A DNA stretch of 64,000 nucleotides from Methylobacterium phyllostachyos (GCF_900103445.1 NZ_FNHS01000005.1:1-64000), one strand, 5' to 3'. Counted from the stretch's first letter, positions 1-10,210 are shown. Notes: a model not told the origin generated them from the sequence alone. Numbers and translations: made by a program.

Positions 1-1034
<1,034 letters not shown>

Positions 1035-1226
1035 TCAAGGCAGGCCCCGAGGCCGGTGGTGATGTCCGGCTGCGGGATCGCCTTGGCCGGCACGCTCGGA
1101 ATCCGCTGCCGGTCCTGAGGCGTTCGGGCGGGGCGCGGGCAGCCGGGACGCGGATCCCGCGGGCCGAACGGTACGAAGTGAGGCGCTGACCTTCGATCGT
1201 GCCGGGCCGACGAGCGCCTGTATCGG

Positions 1227-1253
1227 CGCCCGGACCGTCGATCGGTCCGGGCG
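1227..1253 (-). terminator. Hairpin just after argC
   Basis: An 11-bp perfect inverted repeat (1227-1237 with 1243-1253, 5-nt loop) begins 8 nt beyond the argC stop on its strand. It is a strong GC stem but has no T-run, so it may be a Rho-dependent or imperfect terminator. Confidence 0.5.
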
Positions 1254-1260
1254 TGGGGCC

Positions 1261-2211
1261 TCAGCCGTCGAAGCCGAGCATCAGCCCGATATTCTGCACC
1301 GCCGCGCCCGAGGCGCCCTTCCCGAGGTTGTCGAGGCGCGCCACCAGCACCGCATGCCCGTGCTCGGACGAGCCGAACACCCGTAGCTCCAGCCGGTCCG
1401 TGTCGTTGAGACCCTCCGGCTCGATCTTTTCGCGATGGGCGCCCGTCGCGGCGCCGGGTACGACCTGCACGAGCGACCGGCCAGCGTACCAGTCGCGGAG
1501 CGCAGCCTCCAGATCGCCGGCCGTGGGCTTGCCCGGCAGCGCGTCGAGGTGGAGCGGCACGCTCACCAGCATGCCCTGCCGGAAATTGCCCACGGAGGGC
1601 ACGAAGATCGGCCGCCGGGTCAGCCCACTATAGCGCTGCAGCTCCGGCACGTGCTTGTGGGTGAAGCCCAGGCCGTAGAGCTGGAACGGCGGCGCCGAGC
1701 TCTGCTCGTAGGCCTCGATCATGCTCTTGCCGCCGCCGCTGTAGCCGCTGACCGCGTTGACGCTGATCGGGTGATCGGCCGGGATCAGGCCGCCCTCCAC
1801 CAGGGGCCGCAGGAGCGCGATGCCGCCGGTCGGGTAGCAGCCGGGATTGGCGACCCGGCGGGCGCGGGCGATCGCGGCCTCCTGCTCCCGGGTCATCTCC
1901 GGGAAGCCGTAGGTCCAGCCCTCGGCGACGCGATGGGCCGTGCTGGCGTCGAGGACGCGCGGACCCCCGCCCGGCAGGCTGTCGGCCAGCGCCACCGTCT
2001 CCTTGGCGGCTTCGTCCGGCAGGCAGAGCACCACGAGATCGACCTCGGCGAGCAGCGCGCGCTTGGCCTGCGGGTCCTTGCGGTGCTCGGGGGCGATGCT
2101 GCGCAGGGCGACCCGCCCGTCGCGCTCTAGGCGCTCGCGGATGCCGAGGCCGGTCGTGCCGGCCTCGCCGTCGATGAACACGGTGGGCTTCGTCGCGCCT
2201 TCGCCAGCCAT
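1261..2211 (-). CDS. argC: N-acetyl-gamma-glutamyl-phosphate reductase, type 2
   Basis: Reduces N-acetyl-glutamyl phosphate to the semialdehyde with NADPH in arginine synthesis; cytoplasmic. The 316-residue length matches the short ArgC2 class. Visible: the N-terminal dinucleotide-binding stretch [18 protein letters not shown], the nucleophilic cysteine in NPGCYPTGG (Cys125), and the conserved [11 protein letters not shown] segment. It starts at ATG 2211 with no competing upstream start. It is a single gene ending in a hairpin. The rplM-rpsI operon lies behind it on the same strand but is separated by its own terminator, so ArgC is probably transcribed independently. Confidence 0.96.
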   Translation of the reverse strand: MAGEGATKPTVFIDGEAGTTGLGIRERLERDGRVALRSIAPEHRKDPQAKRALLAEVDLVVLCLPDEAAKETVALADSLPGGGPRVLDASTAHRVAEGWTYGFPEMTREQEAAIARARRVANPGCYPTGGIALLRPLVEGGLIPADHPISVNAVSGYSGGGKSMIEAYEQSSAPPFQLYGLGFTHKHVPELQRYSGLTRRPIFVPSVGNFRQGMLVSVPLHLDALPGKPTAGDLEAALRDWYAGRSLVQVVPGAATGAHREKIEPEGLNDTDRLELRVFGSSEHGHAVLVARLDNLGKGASGAAVQNIGLMLGFDG

Positions 2212-2317
2212 CGTCCGTCTCGCTCTCTCCGAATGCAGACCGCCCGAGTCGGTCCTTCGCAGCCGCCGATCAGGTGATCGCGGTGCACCATCCTGTCAAC
2301 GGCCGCAGCGCGGCCTG

Positions 2318-2354
2318 AAAACGCGAAAGGGCGGCTCCCGCAGGAACCGCCCTC
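2318..2354 (-). terminator. Terminator of rplM-rpsI
   Basis: About 28 nt past the rpsI stop, 2328-2353 forms an 11-bp stem with one mismatch and a 4-nt loop. On the reverse strand it is followed by TTTCGCGTTTT. This is a good intrinsic terminator for the ribosomal-protein operon. Confidence 0.75.
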
Positions 2355-2381
2355 TCCATGACACCGGTATGACCGGATGTC

Positions 2382-2867
2382 TTAACGCTTGGAGAACTGG
2401 AAGCTGCGGCGGGCCTTCTTGCGGCCGTACTTCTTGCGCTCGACCACGCGGGCGTCGCGGGTGAGGAAGCCCTCACGCTTCAGTGGGGCGCGCAGCTCCG
2501 GCTCGTAGTAGGTCAGAGCCTTCGAGAGACCATGGCGCACTGCACCGGCCTGACCCGAGAGGCCACCGCCCGCCACCGTGACGGTGATGTCGTACTGATC
2601 GACGCGGCCGGCGATCTCCAGCGGCTGGCGCAGGATCATGCGCAGCACCGGACGGGCGAAGTAGGTCTCGACCGGGCGCTTGTTGATCGTGACCGTGCCC
2701 TTGCCGGGCTTGATCCAGACGCGGGCGACCGCGTCCTTGCGCTTGCCGGTGGCGTAGGCACGCCCCTGGGCGTCCAGCTTCTGGACGTGCACGGGGGCCT
2801 CGTTGGCGGGATCGACCGCGCCGGTATTCGCCCGGTTGAGGTCGGCGAGGGACTGCAGGGTCGCCAT
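2382..2867 (-). CDS. rpsI: 30S ribosomal protein S9
   Basis: S9 of the small ribosomal subunit; its C-terminal tail reaches the P-site tRNA. 161 residues with the long N-terminal extension usual in alphaproteobacteria. Visible: [15 protein letters not shown], the [19 protein letters not shown] loop and the basic tail ending QFSKR. I chose ATG 2867; a TTG two codons upstream would give 163 residues. The start lies 3 nt before the end of rplM on the same strand, so the two are cotranscribed and probably translationally coupled, the standard L13-S9 operon. Confidence 0.97.
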   Translation of the reverse strand: MATLQSLADLNRANTGAVDPANEAPVHVQKLDAQGRAYATGKRKDAVARVWIKPGKGTVTINKRPVETYFARPVLRMILRQPLEIAGRVDQYDITVTVAGGGLSGQAGAVRHGLSKALTYYEPELRAPLKREGFLTRDARVVERKKYGRKKARRSFQFSKR

Positions 2868-2869
2868 GA

Positions 2870-3331
2870 TCAAGCGCTCACGTTCTTGCGGTTGAGGGCG
2901 CCGACGTCGAGCGCCTGCGGCTGCTGGGCCTCATGCGGGTGCTCGGCGCCCTTGTAGACGCGGAGGTTGCCGAGGATCTGACGGAAGAGCGGGCCACGCG
3001 GCAGCATGCGCTCGACGGCCTTCTCCACCACGCGCTCGGGGAACCGGCCCTCGAGGATGAACTTGGCCGTGCGCTCCTTGATGCCGCCCGGATAGCCCGT
3101 GTGATAGAAGTAGCTCTTCTGCGTGTACTTGCGGCCGGTGAACTTCACCTTGTCCGCGTTGATGACGATGACGTTGTCGCCGCAATCGACGTGGGGCGTG
3201 TAGGCGGCCTTGTGCTTGCCGCGCAGGCGCATCGCCACGATCGAGGCGAGACGGCCCACAACGAGGCCCTCCGCGTCGATCACGATCCACTTCTTATCGA
3301 CCTCGGCGGGCTTCAGCGAGGTGGTCTTCAT
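2870..3331 (-). CDS. rplM: 50S ribosomal protein L13
   Basis: Large-subunit protein L13, an early assembly protein. 153 residues from ATG 3331 ([15 protein letters not shown]). The frame stays open 150 nt further upstream, but that extension is proline-rich non-coding sequence and overlaps the promoter, so the internal ATG is right. Typical segments are [34 protein letters not shown] and the basic [12 protein letters not shown]. First gene of the L13-S9 operon. Confidence 0.97.
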   Translation of the reverse strand: MKTTSLKPAEVDKKWIVIDAEGLVVGRLASIVAMRLRGKHKAAYTPHVDCGDNVIVINADKVKFTGRKYTQKSYFYHTGYPGGIKERTAKFILEGRFPERVVEKAVERMLPRGPLFRQILGNLRVYKGAEHPHEAQQPQALDVGALNRKNVSA

Positions 3332-3443
3332 AGCCAAATCCCAGGGGTTCCGACGGACCGGATCCCGACGCATCGGGTTCCGAAGGCATCGGGGTGCCGA
3401 AAAACGAGCCGCCGCGTGGGGGACACGCGGCGGTGGTGGCGGG

Positions 3444-3472
3444 TGCATAGCCGCACCGGGATGCCGGGTCAA
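3444..3472 (-). promoter_or_regulatory. Sigma-70-type promoter for rplM-rpsI
   Basis: On the reverse strand TTGACC (3467-3472), a 17-bp spacer and TATGCA (3444-3449) sit about 110 nt upstream of the rplM ATG. Spacing is ideal and both boxes are near consensus. The leader of roughly 105 nt is long enough for regulation, but I see no defined structure in it. Confidence 0.6.
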
Positions 3473-3525
3473 CAGCGACACGGGTATTTTTTGAAAACCG
3501 CAATTTCCAGAATGATTTAGCGTTT

Positions 3526-3543
3526 GCGGTATCAGGATACCGC
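3526..3543 (-). terminator. Short hairpin after the CoA-binding gene
   Basis: An 8-bp perfect inverted repeat with a 2-nt centre lies immediately after the stop of the gene at 3546. It has no T-run. It could end that transcript or merely separate it from the rplM promoter. Confidence 0.35.
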
Positions 3544-3545
3544 AT

Positions 3546-4136
3546 TCATTCGCCGCGCCGGCCCCGCTCGGCGATGGTGAGCTTCTGAACGCCCTTGGCC
3601 GCGAGCACGGGCTTCTTCGCGCTGAGGATGCGGGAATTCACCCCCGTCCAGCCGATCTCGCCCGAGAGGCGCCCGTACTCGATCTTGGGGCAGCGGTTCA
3701 TGATCACCGAGAGGCCCCGTGCCTCGGCCCGGGCGGCGGCCGCGTCGTCGCGCACGCCGAGCTGCATCCAGATGACTTTGGGAAAGGGCGAAAGGGCCAG
3801 CGCCTCGTCGACGAGCGGGCCCGCGGCGGCCGAATTACGGAAGATCTCGACCATGTCGATCGGCTGATCGCCCAGGGCGGCCTGGACCTCGGCGAGGCTC
3901 GCCGCGACCCGGCGCCCGAGCAGATCCTGGCCGGCGAGGCCCGGATTGACCGGGGTGACCGCGTAGCCCCGGGCGAGCAGATATTTCAGCACGATCCAGC
4001 TCGGGCGGGCGGGGTTCGCCGAGGCGCCCACCAGCGCGATCGTGCGCGTGTCGTTCAGGATCGCGCGGATCCGCGCGTCGGCGTAGCGCGCGTGCCGGTC
4101 TGCAACCGTGCCGGATTCGTCGCCTGTCGGCTGCAT
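3546..4136 (-). CDS. CoA-binding domain protein (YccU-like)
   Basis: A 196-residue single-domain protein of the CoA_binding_2 (YccU/succinyl-CoA-ligase-like Rossmann) family. Visible: [15 protein letters not shown] near residue 35, the [10 protein letters not shown] turn, MVEIFRNS, and the KVIWMQLGV segment with a late MNRCPKIEY motif holding the conserved cysteine. These proteins bind CoA thioesters but their role is not established. It starts at ATG 4136; the upstream region is non-coding and AT-richer. It is probably a single-gene unit. Confidence 0.88.
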   Translation of the reverse strand: MQPTGDESGTVADRHARYADARIRAILNDTRTIALVGASANPARPSWIVLKYLLARGYAVTPVNPGLAGQDLLGRRVAASLAEVQAALGDQPIDMVEIFRNSAAAGPLVDEALALSPFPKVIWMQLGVRDDAAAARAEARGLSVIMNRCPKIEYGRLSGEIGWTGVNSRILSAKKPVLAAKGVQKLTIAERGRRGE

Positions 4137-4278
4137 GGCGTGCCTCGTCTTCTGCCGGAACAGGCGAAACGTCTTCGCTGCCGATGCCGTGTACTCAACT
4201 TATGCGTTTCTAGCAATCCAAGGTCAGATCAACTAAGATACACTGACTTGCGCGGCCTTGTGAGAAGGTGATCGCACG

Positions 4279-5019
4279 ATGTTTTCGGCGTTCAGTACGT
4301 ACATATTCCGAAATTACCATAAAAATTCGGACCGTGCGAGGCTGTCGAGCAGCCTATCCGCGCCCAATCTGTCGACGCCGAATAGGACCAATGGTCTGGA
4401 TGCGATCAACGGCAAGGCCAACCCGAAAGAGTCCTTCGCCCAGGTTGCGCTCAAGGCAAGAGCTTTTCTCGACGAGGCTTATATCCGGCTCAACAAGACC
4501 GCGGACCGCCATACGACCGAGAAGGAATGGCGCGAAGCGATCCATATCGGTACGCTGGACAGACGAACGCTCTATGCGATCAAGAGCAATCAGGGCGGCC
4601 TGTTCTCGGAGGCCGAGATCAAGGCCGCGAGCCTGCCCGTCGAGGACATGCTCAAGGCGGCGACGGCCGCCGCCGATCCGAGGGGCAAGGATCCGGCCGC
4701 CGCGTTCAAGGCTTCGATCGGTGTCATGGATGGCGCGTCCACCGAGGAGAAGGCGTCGTTGTCCTGGGTAACGGCGCGCGCCAAAGCGCAATGGAGCTAC
4801 GAGAACGCGATGCGAGAAACGCATCCCCACCGCATTCCGGCCAATGTCACGACGAACAATCCCGTCGTCGATCTCTTCGTCAAAGCGTGGGGCGAGTTCT
4901 CCGCGAGCACGTATAGCCTGGACAGCGTGGAGGACACGCCGTCCTGGTCGAAGGCCATGTCGCTCTGGCGCATTCAGGACAGCGGACGGGCGGATTCGAA
5001 GACCATCGGGCATCTTTGA
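4279..5019 (+). CDS. Unknown protein, 246 residues
   Basis: I do not recognise a characterised family. ATG 4279 is preceded by a good ribosome-binding site (GAGAAGG, 4262-4268). The protein has no cysteine, signal peptide or membrane segment. It has a serine/asparagine-rich N-terminus (residues 15-45), then helical sequence with segments such as ESFAQVALKARAFLDEAY and TLDRRTLYAIKSNQGGLFS, and an alanine-rich stretch near 125-150. The pattern suggests a soluble helical protein, perhaps a secreted or envelope-associated one by analogy with serine-rich leaderless substrates, but that is inference only. It stands alone, facing the preceding gene. Confidence 0.8.
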   Translation: MFSAFSTYIFRNYHKNSDRARLSSSLSAPNLSTPNRTNGLDAINGKANPKESFAQVALKARAFLDEAYIRLNKTADRHTTEKEWREAIHIGTLDRRTLYAIKSNQGGLFSEAEIKAASLPVEDMLKAATAAADPRGKDPAAAFKASIGVMDGASTEEKASLSWVTARAKAQWSYENAMRETHPHRIPANVTTNNPVVDLFVKAWGEFSASTYSLDSVEDTPSWSKAMSLWRIQDSGRADSKTIGHL

Positions 5020-5084
5020 CGCGCGTTCAGCCTTGATGCGGTCCTGAACGTTCGAGCGTGCGGCTGCCGCGCTGTCCGAGCGCG

Positions 5085-6371
<1,287 letters not shown>

Positions 6372-6542
6372 GCCGCATCCCTCAGCGGACGCGACGGGGC
6401 CGATCGCCGCACCGCCCGCCGGGCGCGTATAGGGGGGCCGCGCGTTGGCGTCGATCCGAATCGCGTCGGCCGGTCCGGACCTTCGTCTTGGCGCGCTCCC
6501 TTGCGCCGAACCGATCTCCCCGTCGACGAAGAGCGCTACCCT

Positions 6543-6680
6543 TCAGCTCTCCGTCTCGGCGGGGTCATCCCACTCGATGCGCCGCGGCCGGATCGCTGGC
6601 ACGGCCGCGGCGATGCCGATCCGGACTGCCGTGCAAACGATGGCGATCACGGCGCAGACGAGGAGCAGGGAATCGAGCAC
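6543..6680 (-). CDS. Small single-pass membrane protein, 45 residues
   Basis: Starts at GTG 6680, 5 nt after the stop of the 58-residue gene upstream on the same strand, so it is probably translated by coupling; it lacks a strong ribosome-binding site of its own. One hydrophobic segment (LLLVCAVIAIVCTAVRIGIA, residues 5-24) is followed by an acidic tail ending AETES. Function unknown. The clean stop-start spacing and membrane-like composition argue for a real gene. Confidence 0.5.
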   Translation of the reverse strand: MLDSLLLVCAVIAIVCTAVRIGIAAAVPAIRPRRIEWDDPAETES

Positions 6681-6685
6681 GGCGT

Positions 6686-6862
6686 TCAGATCAGGGAGCG
6701 GCCGGCCCGGTGATGCCGGGCCGCGCGCTGGCGGGCACGCGTGTTGTGAAGGCGCCGCATCTGCTCCTGCAGGAGCAGATCCTCCTGTACGGGATGACTT
6801 GTCGTTGCGAGCGGAATTGGTGCTTCCAAGCGGTCATCGCCCTGGGGATAGACTGGTTTCAT
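6686..6862 (-). CDS. Small basic protein, 58 residues
   Basis: ATG 6862 has a strong ribosome-binding site, GAGGAGG, 6 nt upstream (about 6869-6875). The protein has no cysteine and no membrane segment. It begins MKPVYPQGDDR, has a glutamine-rich centre (QEDLLLQEQMRRLH) and a very basic arginine/histidine tail. It heads a two-gene unit with the 45-residue membrane peptide. I know no family for it; a nucleic-acid- or membrane-surface-binding role is only a guess. Confidence 0.6.
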   Translation of the reverse strand: MKPVYPQGDDRLEAPIPLATTSHPVQEDLLLQEQMRRLHNTRARQRAARHHRAGRSLI

Positions 6863-7394
6863 AGCCGCCCTCCTCAGTAGTACCTACGTAGGAGCTTAAC
6901 CATTTCTTGAACGATTGCAACCCGGCCGGTGCGACGGGCCTGTTGCGCAGCTGCCGGGCGGACACAGCGCGGCACCTTCCAGGATGAGGGAGCATGAGAG
7001 CCGGCACGGGTAACGATTCGCTCCGGACCCACCGCGGACCCGACCCCACGACGCCCGATTCGGTCCTGTCTCAAAGTTGCAGAAACCATGGGGTGATACC
7101 ACTCAACGGTAGCCCGAAAGCACTCCGTCGCGATGAACGTCCGATCGCCGCGTCCTATTCGACCGTCGCATCTGTCCGCTGTCGGGACACCCGGCGATAT
7201 GGTGGGCCTCCGCCGATTTGGCGCCGCCAATTCCGGTGAAGCTATCTGGCGGTGAGCTTGAAACCTGCTCTCAGCCTGAAATCCTAAGATCTATGCTGGC
7301 CGAAGACCTTGTCGTTAACTGGCTGTTAACGAATTGATCCTAGGTCTCGGGTCGGGGCTGATCGCTGGGGTCTCCCCTGCCGGGCGAGGCTCCG
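6863..7394. other. Intergenic region, no convincing gene
   Basis: Short open frames on both strands here are arginine/serine-rich and look like chance. Two symmetric sites stand out: a perfect 10-bp palindrome CCTACGTAGG at 6883-6892, upstream of the small-gene unit, and a 7-bp inverted repeat CGTTAAC/GTTAACG at 7313-7331, upstream of the gene at 7395. Either could be an operator. Confidence 0.4.
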
Positions 7395-7673
7395 ATGCTC
7401 ATTCTGGTAGCGGCCGCACTCGGGGGTGGCTTGGCGACGGCGGCGTTGCTGGGGCCGGTCAGTCCGCTCGCTGCGCTGATCACGGCGCCGTTCGTAGCCA
7501 GTGCCATGGCGGTCCTTGCCAGCTTCCTCCTGGCGTGGCGCGGCAGCCGCGAGACGTCGGTCCTCGACGCCCAGACGGACGCGATGGTGGCGGCCCTGCG
7601 GACGCTGACCGAGCAGGCGAGCCCCACCAGCCCGGCCCCGAAGGACTCCGCCGACCGTCACCGGGTCGCCTGA
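7395..7673 (+). CDS. Small two-pass membrane protein, 92 residues
   Basis: Hypothetical. Two hydrophobic segments (about residues 2-22 and 26-48) are followed by an amphipathic, threonine/alanine-rich tail ending in a proline/serine-rich stretch. The topology predicts both termini on the same side. No family recognised. The upstream site is GGCGAGG, and the 7-bp inverted repeat at 7313-7331 lies in its leader. The codon pattern is better than that of the antisense frames, which are arginine-rich shadows. Confidence 0.62.
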   Translation: MLILVAAALGGGLATAALLGPVSPLAALITAPFVASAMAVLASFLLAWRGSRETSVLDAQTDAMVAALRTLTEQASPTSPAPKDSADRHRVA

Positions 7674-7753
7674 GGTTCACTTCCCCCTCCCCCGCCTGCG
7701 CCGCCTTGTGCGCGCTTTCGCGACAGGCGAGTCGGGCCCCGATCGCGCGCGGC

Positions 7754-7987
7754 TCAGGCTTGCTGCAACGGGGCGGCGGCCCTCCCTGGCGCATGGCTCG
7801 GCATACGCGCGCCCGTCGCTCTGACACTCGCGGCGCGCGCCATCAGGCGCTCGGCCAGCGCGCTGCCCGGATGCCGACAGGCCAACGCACGGGCTGAGTC
7901 TTCCATTGCCTCGGGCTCGATGCCCCATTGCAGCTGGTCTTCCGCGGAGACGAGCAATCTCCAGAACGGGATGAATTCGTCCGACAT
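7754..7987 (-). CDS. Small acidic/alanine-rich protein, 77 residues
   Basis: Hypothetical. I place the start at ATG 7987 (MSDEFIPFWRLL); a GTG two codons earlier is possible. The first half has tryptophans and acidic residues (EDQLQWGIEPEAMED), the middle resembles a helical repeat (ALACRHPGSALAERLM), and the C-terminus is low complexity. Soluble, no signal peptide. No partner gene is evident. Confidence 0.55.
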   Translation of the reverse strand: MSDEFIPFWRLLVSAEDQLQWGIEPEAMEDSARALACRHPGSALAERLMARAASVRATGARMPSHAPGRAAAPLQQA

Positions 7988-8057
7988 TGGCACAGATCCC
8001 CGGATGACTGACGTCCTGCCGGGTTCATCGCAAGGATCGGGCGTCGCCGAGGGGCGG

Positions 8058-8216
8058 TCAGGACGCCAGCGCGAAATTGGCGCCCGCGAAGCCGAGCCCG
8101 GCCAGGAACAGGCCCCCGCCCATCATCTCGAGGACGGCGCGATAGCGCCGGGACCAGAGGGATCCGGCCGCCATGCCGGTGCCCGCGACGATGCAATACA
8201 CGCCCAGCGACATCAT
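8058..8216 (-). CDS. Small membrane protein, 52 residues, possible LysE-type fragment
   Basis: ATG 8216 (or 8213) follows a GGAGG site at 8222-8226. Two hydrophobic segments flank a basic SRRYRAVLE turn; the second (MGGGLFLAGLGFAGA) resembles the last helix of LysE/RhtB amino-acid exporters. It could be a free-standing small membrane protein or the tail of a deleted exporter. The good ribosome-binding site supports translation today; the family link is weak. Confidence 0.5.
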   Translation of the reverse strand: MMSLGVYCIVAGTGMAAGSLWSRRYRAVLEMMGGGLFLAGLGFAGANFALAS

Positions 8217-8349
8217 GGTGGCCTCCGCGTCGATCTGCGACGAGAAGTCTACACGGGATGGAACGGTGCGGTTCCGTCAGGCGGCGGGCATCGACAGGGT
8301 TAATTCAATCCCCTTGCGATGCCGTATGTATGGGCCTCAGGGGCTCGGA

Positions 8350-8398
8350 TCCACGCCCGCCTGGGGTGAATTGAGGAGTCACGTGAGGCGGGCGTGGA
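8350..8398. repeat. 13-bp inverted repeat with 23-nt loop
   Basis: A perfect 13-bp arm at 8350-8362 is repeated inverted at 8386-8398. The loop contains GAGGAG. It lies between two small reverse-strand genes and could be a terminator-like stem for either strand or a regulatory hairpin. No T-run follows on either side. Confidence 0.6.
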
Positions 8399-8495
8399 GG
8401 TCGGCTGAAGCCGATCGGGGGAGGCGACCGCGATCGGGTTGCCCGTTTCCTGATTCAGAGGGGTGTCGCGCCTGCATCCGATTGCGTGTCCAGGC

Positions 8496-8660
8496 TCAGC
8501 CCTTGGCCACGCACACCATGACCGTCGAGGCGCCGGCATAGGGACGGTCGGCCTAGGCGATCGCCTTCGCGGCCGCCTCGCACCCGTCCTCGGCGTTGAA
8601 GACGACCGATCCGATCGCCGAGCCGGAGCCGGCCAGCATAATAACGAGCACGTAGATCAC
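8496..8660 (-). pseudogene. Small membrane-protein gene interrupted by an amber codon
   Basis: From GTG 8660, preceded by GGGGGAGGG, the frame encodes an N-terminal hydrophobic segment (VIYVLVIMLAGSGSAIGS), then NAEDGCEAAAKAIA, then TAG at 8553-8555. It continues in the same frame with sensible sequence (ADRPYAGAS, then VMVCVAKG) to TGA at 8496. Without the TAG it would be a 54-residue protein with two cysteines placed like a small exported protein. I read this as a nonsense mutation; a 35-residue product or readthrough cannot be excluded. Confidence 0.55.
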
Positions 8661-8740
8661 GGCACCCTCCCCCGATCGGGGCGCTGGCGCGGCCACCTCG
8701 ACGTGTTGCTGCCCGGCTCCCGAAAGCTGACGCGCGGCCA

Positions 8741-9271
8741 TCACGAGGCCTGCCCTATGCCGAGGTCCCGGCCTTCTACGCGGCGGTCGCGGCCGGGCGC
8801 ACGAGCTTCTCCTCGCTCGCGCTGCGCTTCATGATCCTGACGGCCGCCCGGTCCGGCGAGACCCGCAGGCTGAGCTGGGGCGAGGTCGACCTGGCCGCGG
8901 CGCTCTGGACGATCCCGGCCGAGCGCATGAAGGCCGGCCGGCTGCACCGGGTGCCGCTGGCGGCGCCGGCGCTCGCGATCCTGGCCGCGGTGCGGCCCGA
9001 CTGTGCCGGGCCTTCGGATCTTGTCTTTCCCTCAAGGGCGGAGACGCCGATCTCGGACATGGCTCGGGCCATGGTCCTGCGCGGCGCCGACCCGAACGGC
9101 TTCACCATCCACAGATTCCGATCATCGTTCCGGGGCTGGGTGACCGAGGAGACCGACTTCCCGGGCGTACTGGCCGAGGCCGCGCTCGCGCATCTCGTCG
9201 GCGACGAGACCGCGCGCGCCTACCGCCGCGGCGACACCCTGGAGAAGCGCCGTCACTTGATGGACGCCTAG
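8741..9271 (+). pseudogene. Tyrosine recombinase (P4-type integrase), 5'-truncated
   Basis: Only the catalytic C-terminal domain remains. In-frame sequence begins about 8741 (LPYAEVPAFYAAV), without a start codon or the N-terminal arm-binding and core-binding domains; an internal ATG at 8831 would give 146 residues. The catalytic set is visible: first arginine in TAARSGETRRLSW, the HRFRSSFRGW motif, the LAHLVGDETARAYRRGD motif with the nucleophilic tyrosine, and the end EKRRHLMDA. A full P4-type integrase is about 400 residues, so the protein is almost certainly inactive. It records how the neighbouring element arrived. Confidence 0.85.
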
Positions 9272-9543
9272 GCGGCCTTCGTGGCGGCCGACAAGGCCGC
9301 GCCGTCGAGCACGCGCGCCAACTCGGAATAAGGGATCAGCGTCGCCGATCCGAGCGTCCGGGCGACGATCTCGCCGTCGGCGATCATCTGGTGGATCGTC
9401 GAACGGCTGACGCCGAGCATGGCCGCCGCGTCCTTCGGCCTGTAGGCCAGAGGTTGAAGCGATTCACACAGTGCGCCCTCCGTGGATCTGCGCGATCTCG
9501 GCCTCGACCCAGGCGCGCGCCGCCTCGTCGGATCCGTGATCAC
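9268..9543 (-). CDS. Excisionase/AlpA-like helix-turn-helix protein
   Basis: A small DNA-binding protein of the MerR/excisionase-like fold: YRPKDAAAMLGVSRSTIHQM is a recognisable helix-turn-helix, followed by GEIVARTLGSATLIPYSEL, the usual beta-wing. The longest frame starts at GTG 9543, but its first 24 residues overlap the upstream gene and look like shadow sequence. A CTG at 9471, 4 nt after GGAGGG and overlapping the upstream stop, would give 67 residues and is the more natural start. Stop codons of this gene and the integrase overlap tail to tail at 9268-9271. Confidence 0.7.
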   Translation of the reverse strand: MITDPTRRRAPGSRPRSRRSTEGALCESLQPLAYRPKDAAAMLGVSRSTIHQMIADGEIVARTLGSATLIPYSELARVLDGAALSAATKAA

Positions 9544-9700
9544 GCTTGGAGGCGAACCGCGGCGGCCATTCCGAGCTGGATTGGACGACGTACCCGCGGA
9601 CGCCCTTCGCGGTCGGCCCGACGTAGCCGAGGACGCGGCCCGTTCCGTTGACGAGATCGGTGCAGTGGACCGGACCTTCGATCCATCGCAACTCGCTCAT
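9464..9700 (-). CDS. Prophage-type small protein, 78 residues
   Basis: Starts at ATG 9700 with GGGGAGGGG just upstream; its ATGA overlaps the stop of the 39-residue frame before it. Sequence such as RWIEGPVHCTDLVNGTGR and GYVVQSSSEWPPRF, then a C-terminal helix rich in alanine and acidic residues, suggests a small soluble protein with a beta-rich front half. No family recognised. It is the middle of a translationally coupled chain leading to the helix-turn-helix gene. Confidence 0.62.
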   Translation of the reverse strand: MSELRWIEGPVHCTDLVNGTGRVLGYVGPTAKGVRGYVVQSSSEWPPRFASKRDHGSDEAARAWVEAEIAQIHGGRTV

Positions 9701-9816
9701 GGCCCCTCCCCTGCTCCTTGCCCTTCCACAGGATCCGGCTGCTCTGGATCCGCAACCGGCCCCGCGCCATCGGGTGAATTGGCCTGCCAGCGGGGGTTAA
9801 GCACGAAGCCGTTCAC
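9697..9816 (-). CDS. Very small coupled reading frame, 39 residues
   Basis: GTG 9816 overlaps the stop of the frame before it (GTGA), and its own stop overlaps the next start (ATGA), so ribosomes could pass through all three. The peptide (NGFVLNPRWQANSPDG, then a glycine/proline/glutamate-rich tail) has no known relative. The double overlap is the main evidence. Confidence 0.45.
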   Translation of the reverse strand: MNGFVLNPRWQANSPDGAGPVADPEQPDPVEGQGAGEGP

Positions 9817-10210
9817 GTCCGCGCCTCCCCGGTCCCCAACTCGCGCAGCGCGGTGGCCAAGGGGCGGTATGTGGCCGCGCGTTGCGCCTGCGCGACGGTG
9901 CGCTCGTCCGGTGGGTGCCCAACTGCGTCCTTCTTGGCCTGCTCGGCCGTGCCTTCAGGACCCGGGCGGTAGCCTCGGCGTCGAGTGCAGGCGTGATCGT
10001 CTCGAACCGCCCGTCGCGGGCGGTGAAGCTCTCAACCGTGATCGTGCTGTCGGCCATGGGCTGCTCGGCTTCGACGGAGGCGTGGTTGGCGCGGGAGATC
10101 ACGATCCGCCGACCGATCCAGGCGAGCACCGGCCGCCAGCCGAGCGGCACCCACGCGCGTGCGGCGACCTCGATCCCCGGACAGACGGCCGGGTAGCGGA
10201 GCGCGGCCAT
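9813..10210 (-). pseudogene. Prophage-type gene with a frameshift
   Basis: From ATG 10210 the frame reads about 80 sensible residues (GIEVAARAWVPLGWRP, RIVISRANHASVEAEQ, TARDGRFETITPALDAEA). It then turns into arginine/proline-rich noise near 9960-9975. Moving one frame at that point restores good sequence (GTAEQAKKDAVG, RAATYRPLATALRELG) to a TGA at 9813-9815 that overlaps the next GTG. So a single-base indel seems to have broken a gene of about 132 residues. Family unknown. Confidence 0.6.

Noticed and set aside
6994..7239. 81-residue plus-strand frame with GAGGGAG near its ATG
   Set aside because: Composition is arginine/serine-rich and overlaps equally open reverse frames; the ribosome-binding site alone is not enough.
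8058..8216. Full-length LysE exporter gene
   Set aside because: Only the last two helices could be recognised and the upstream frame has no earlier membrane segments, so I list it as a small protein or fragment.
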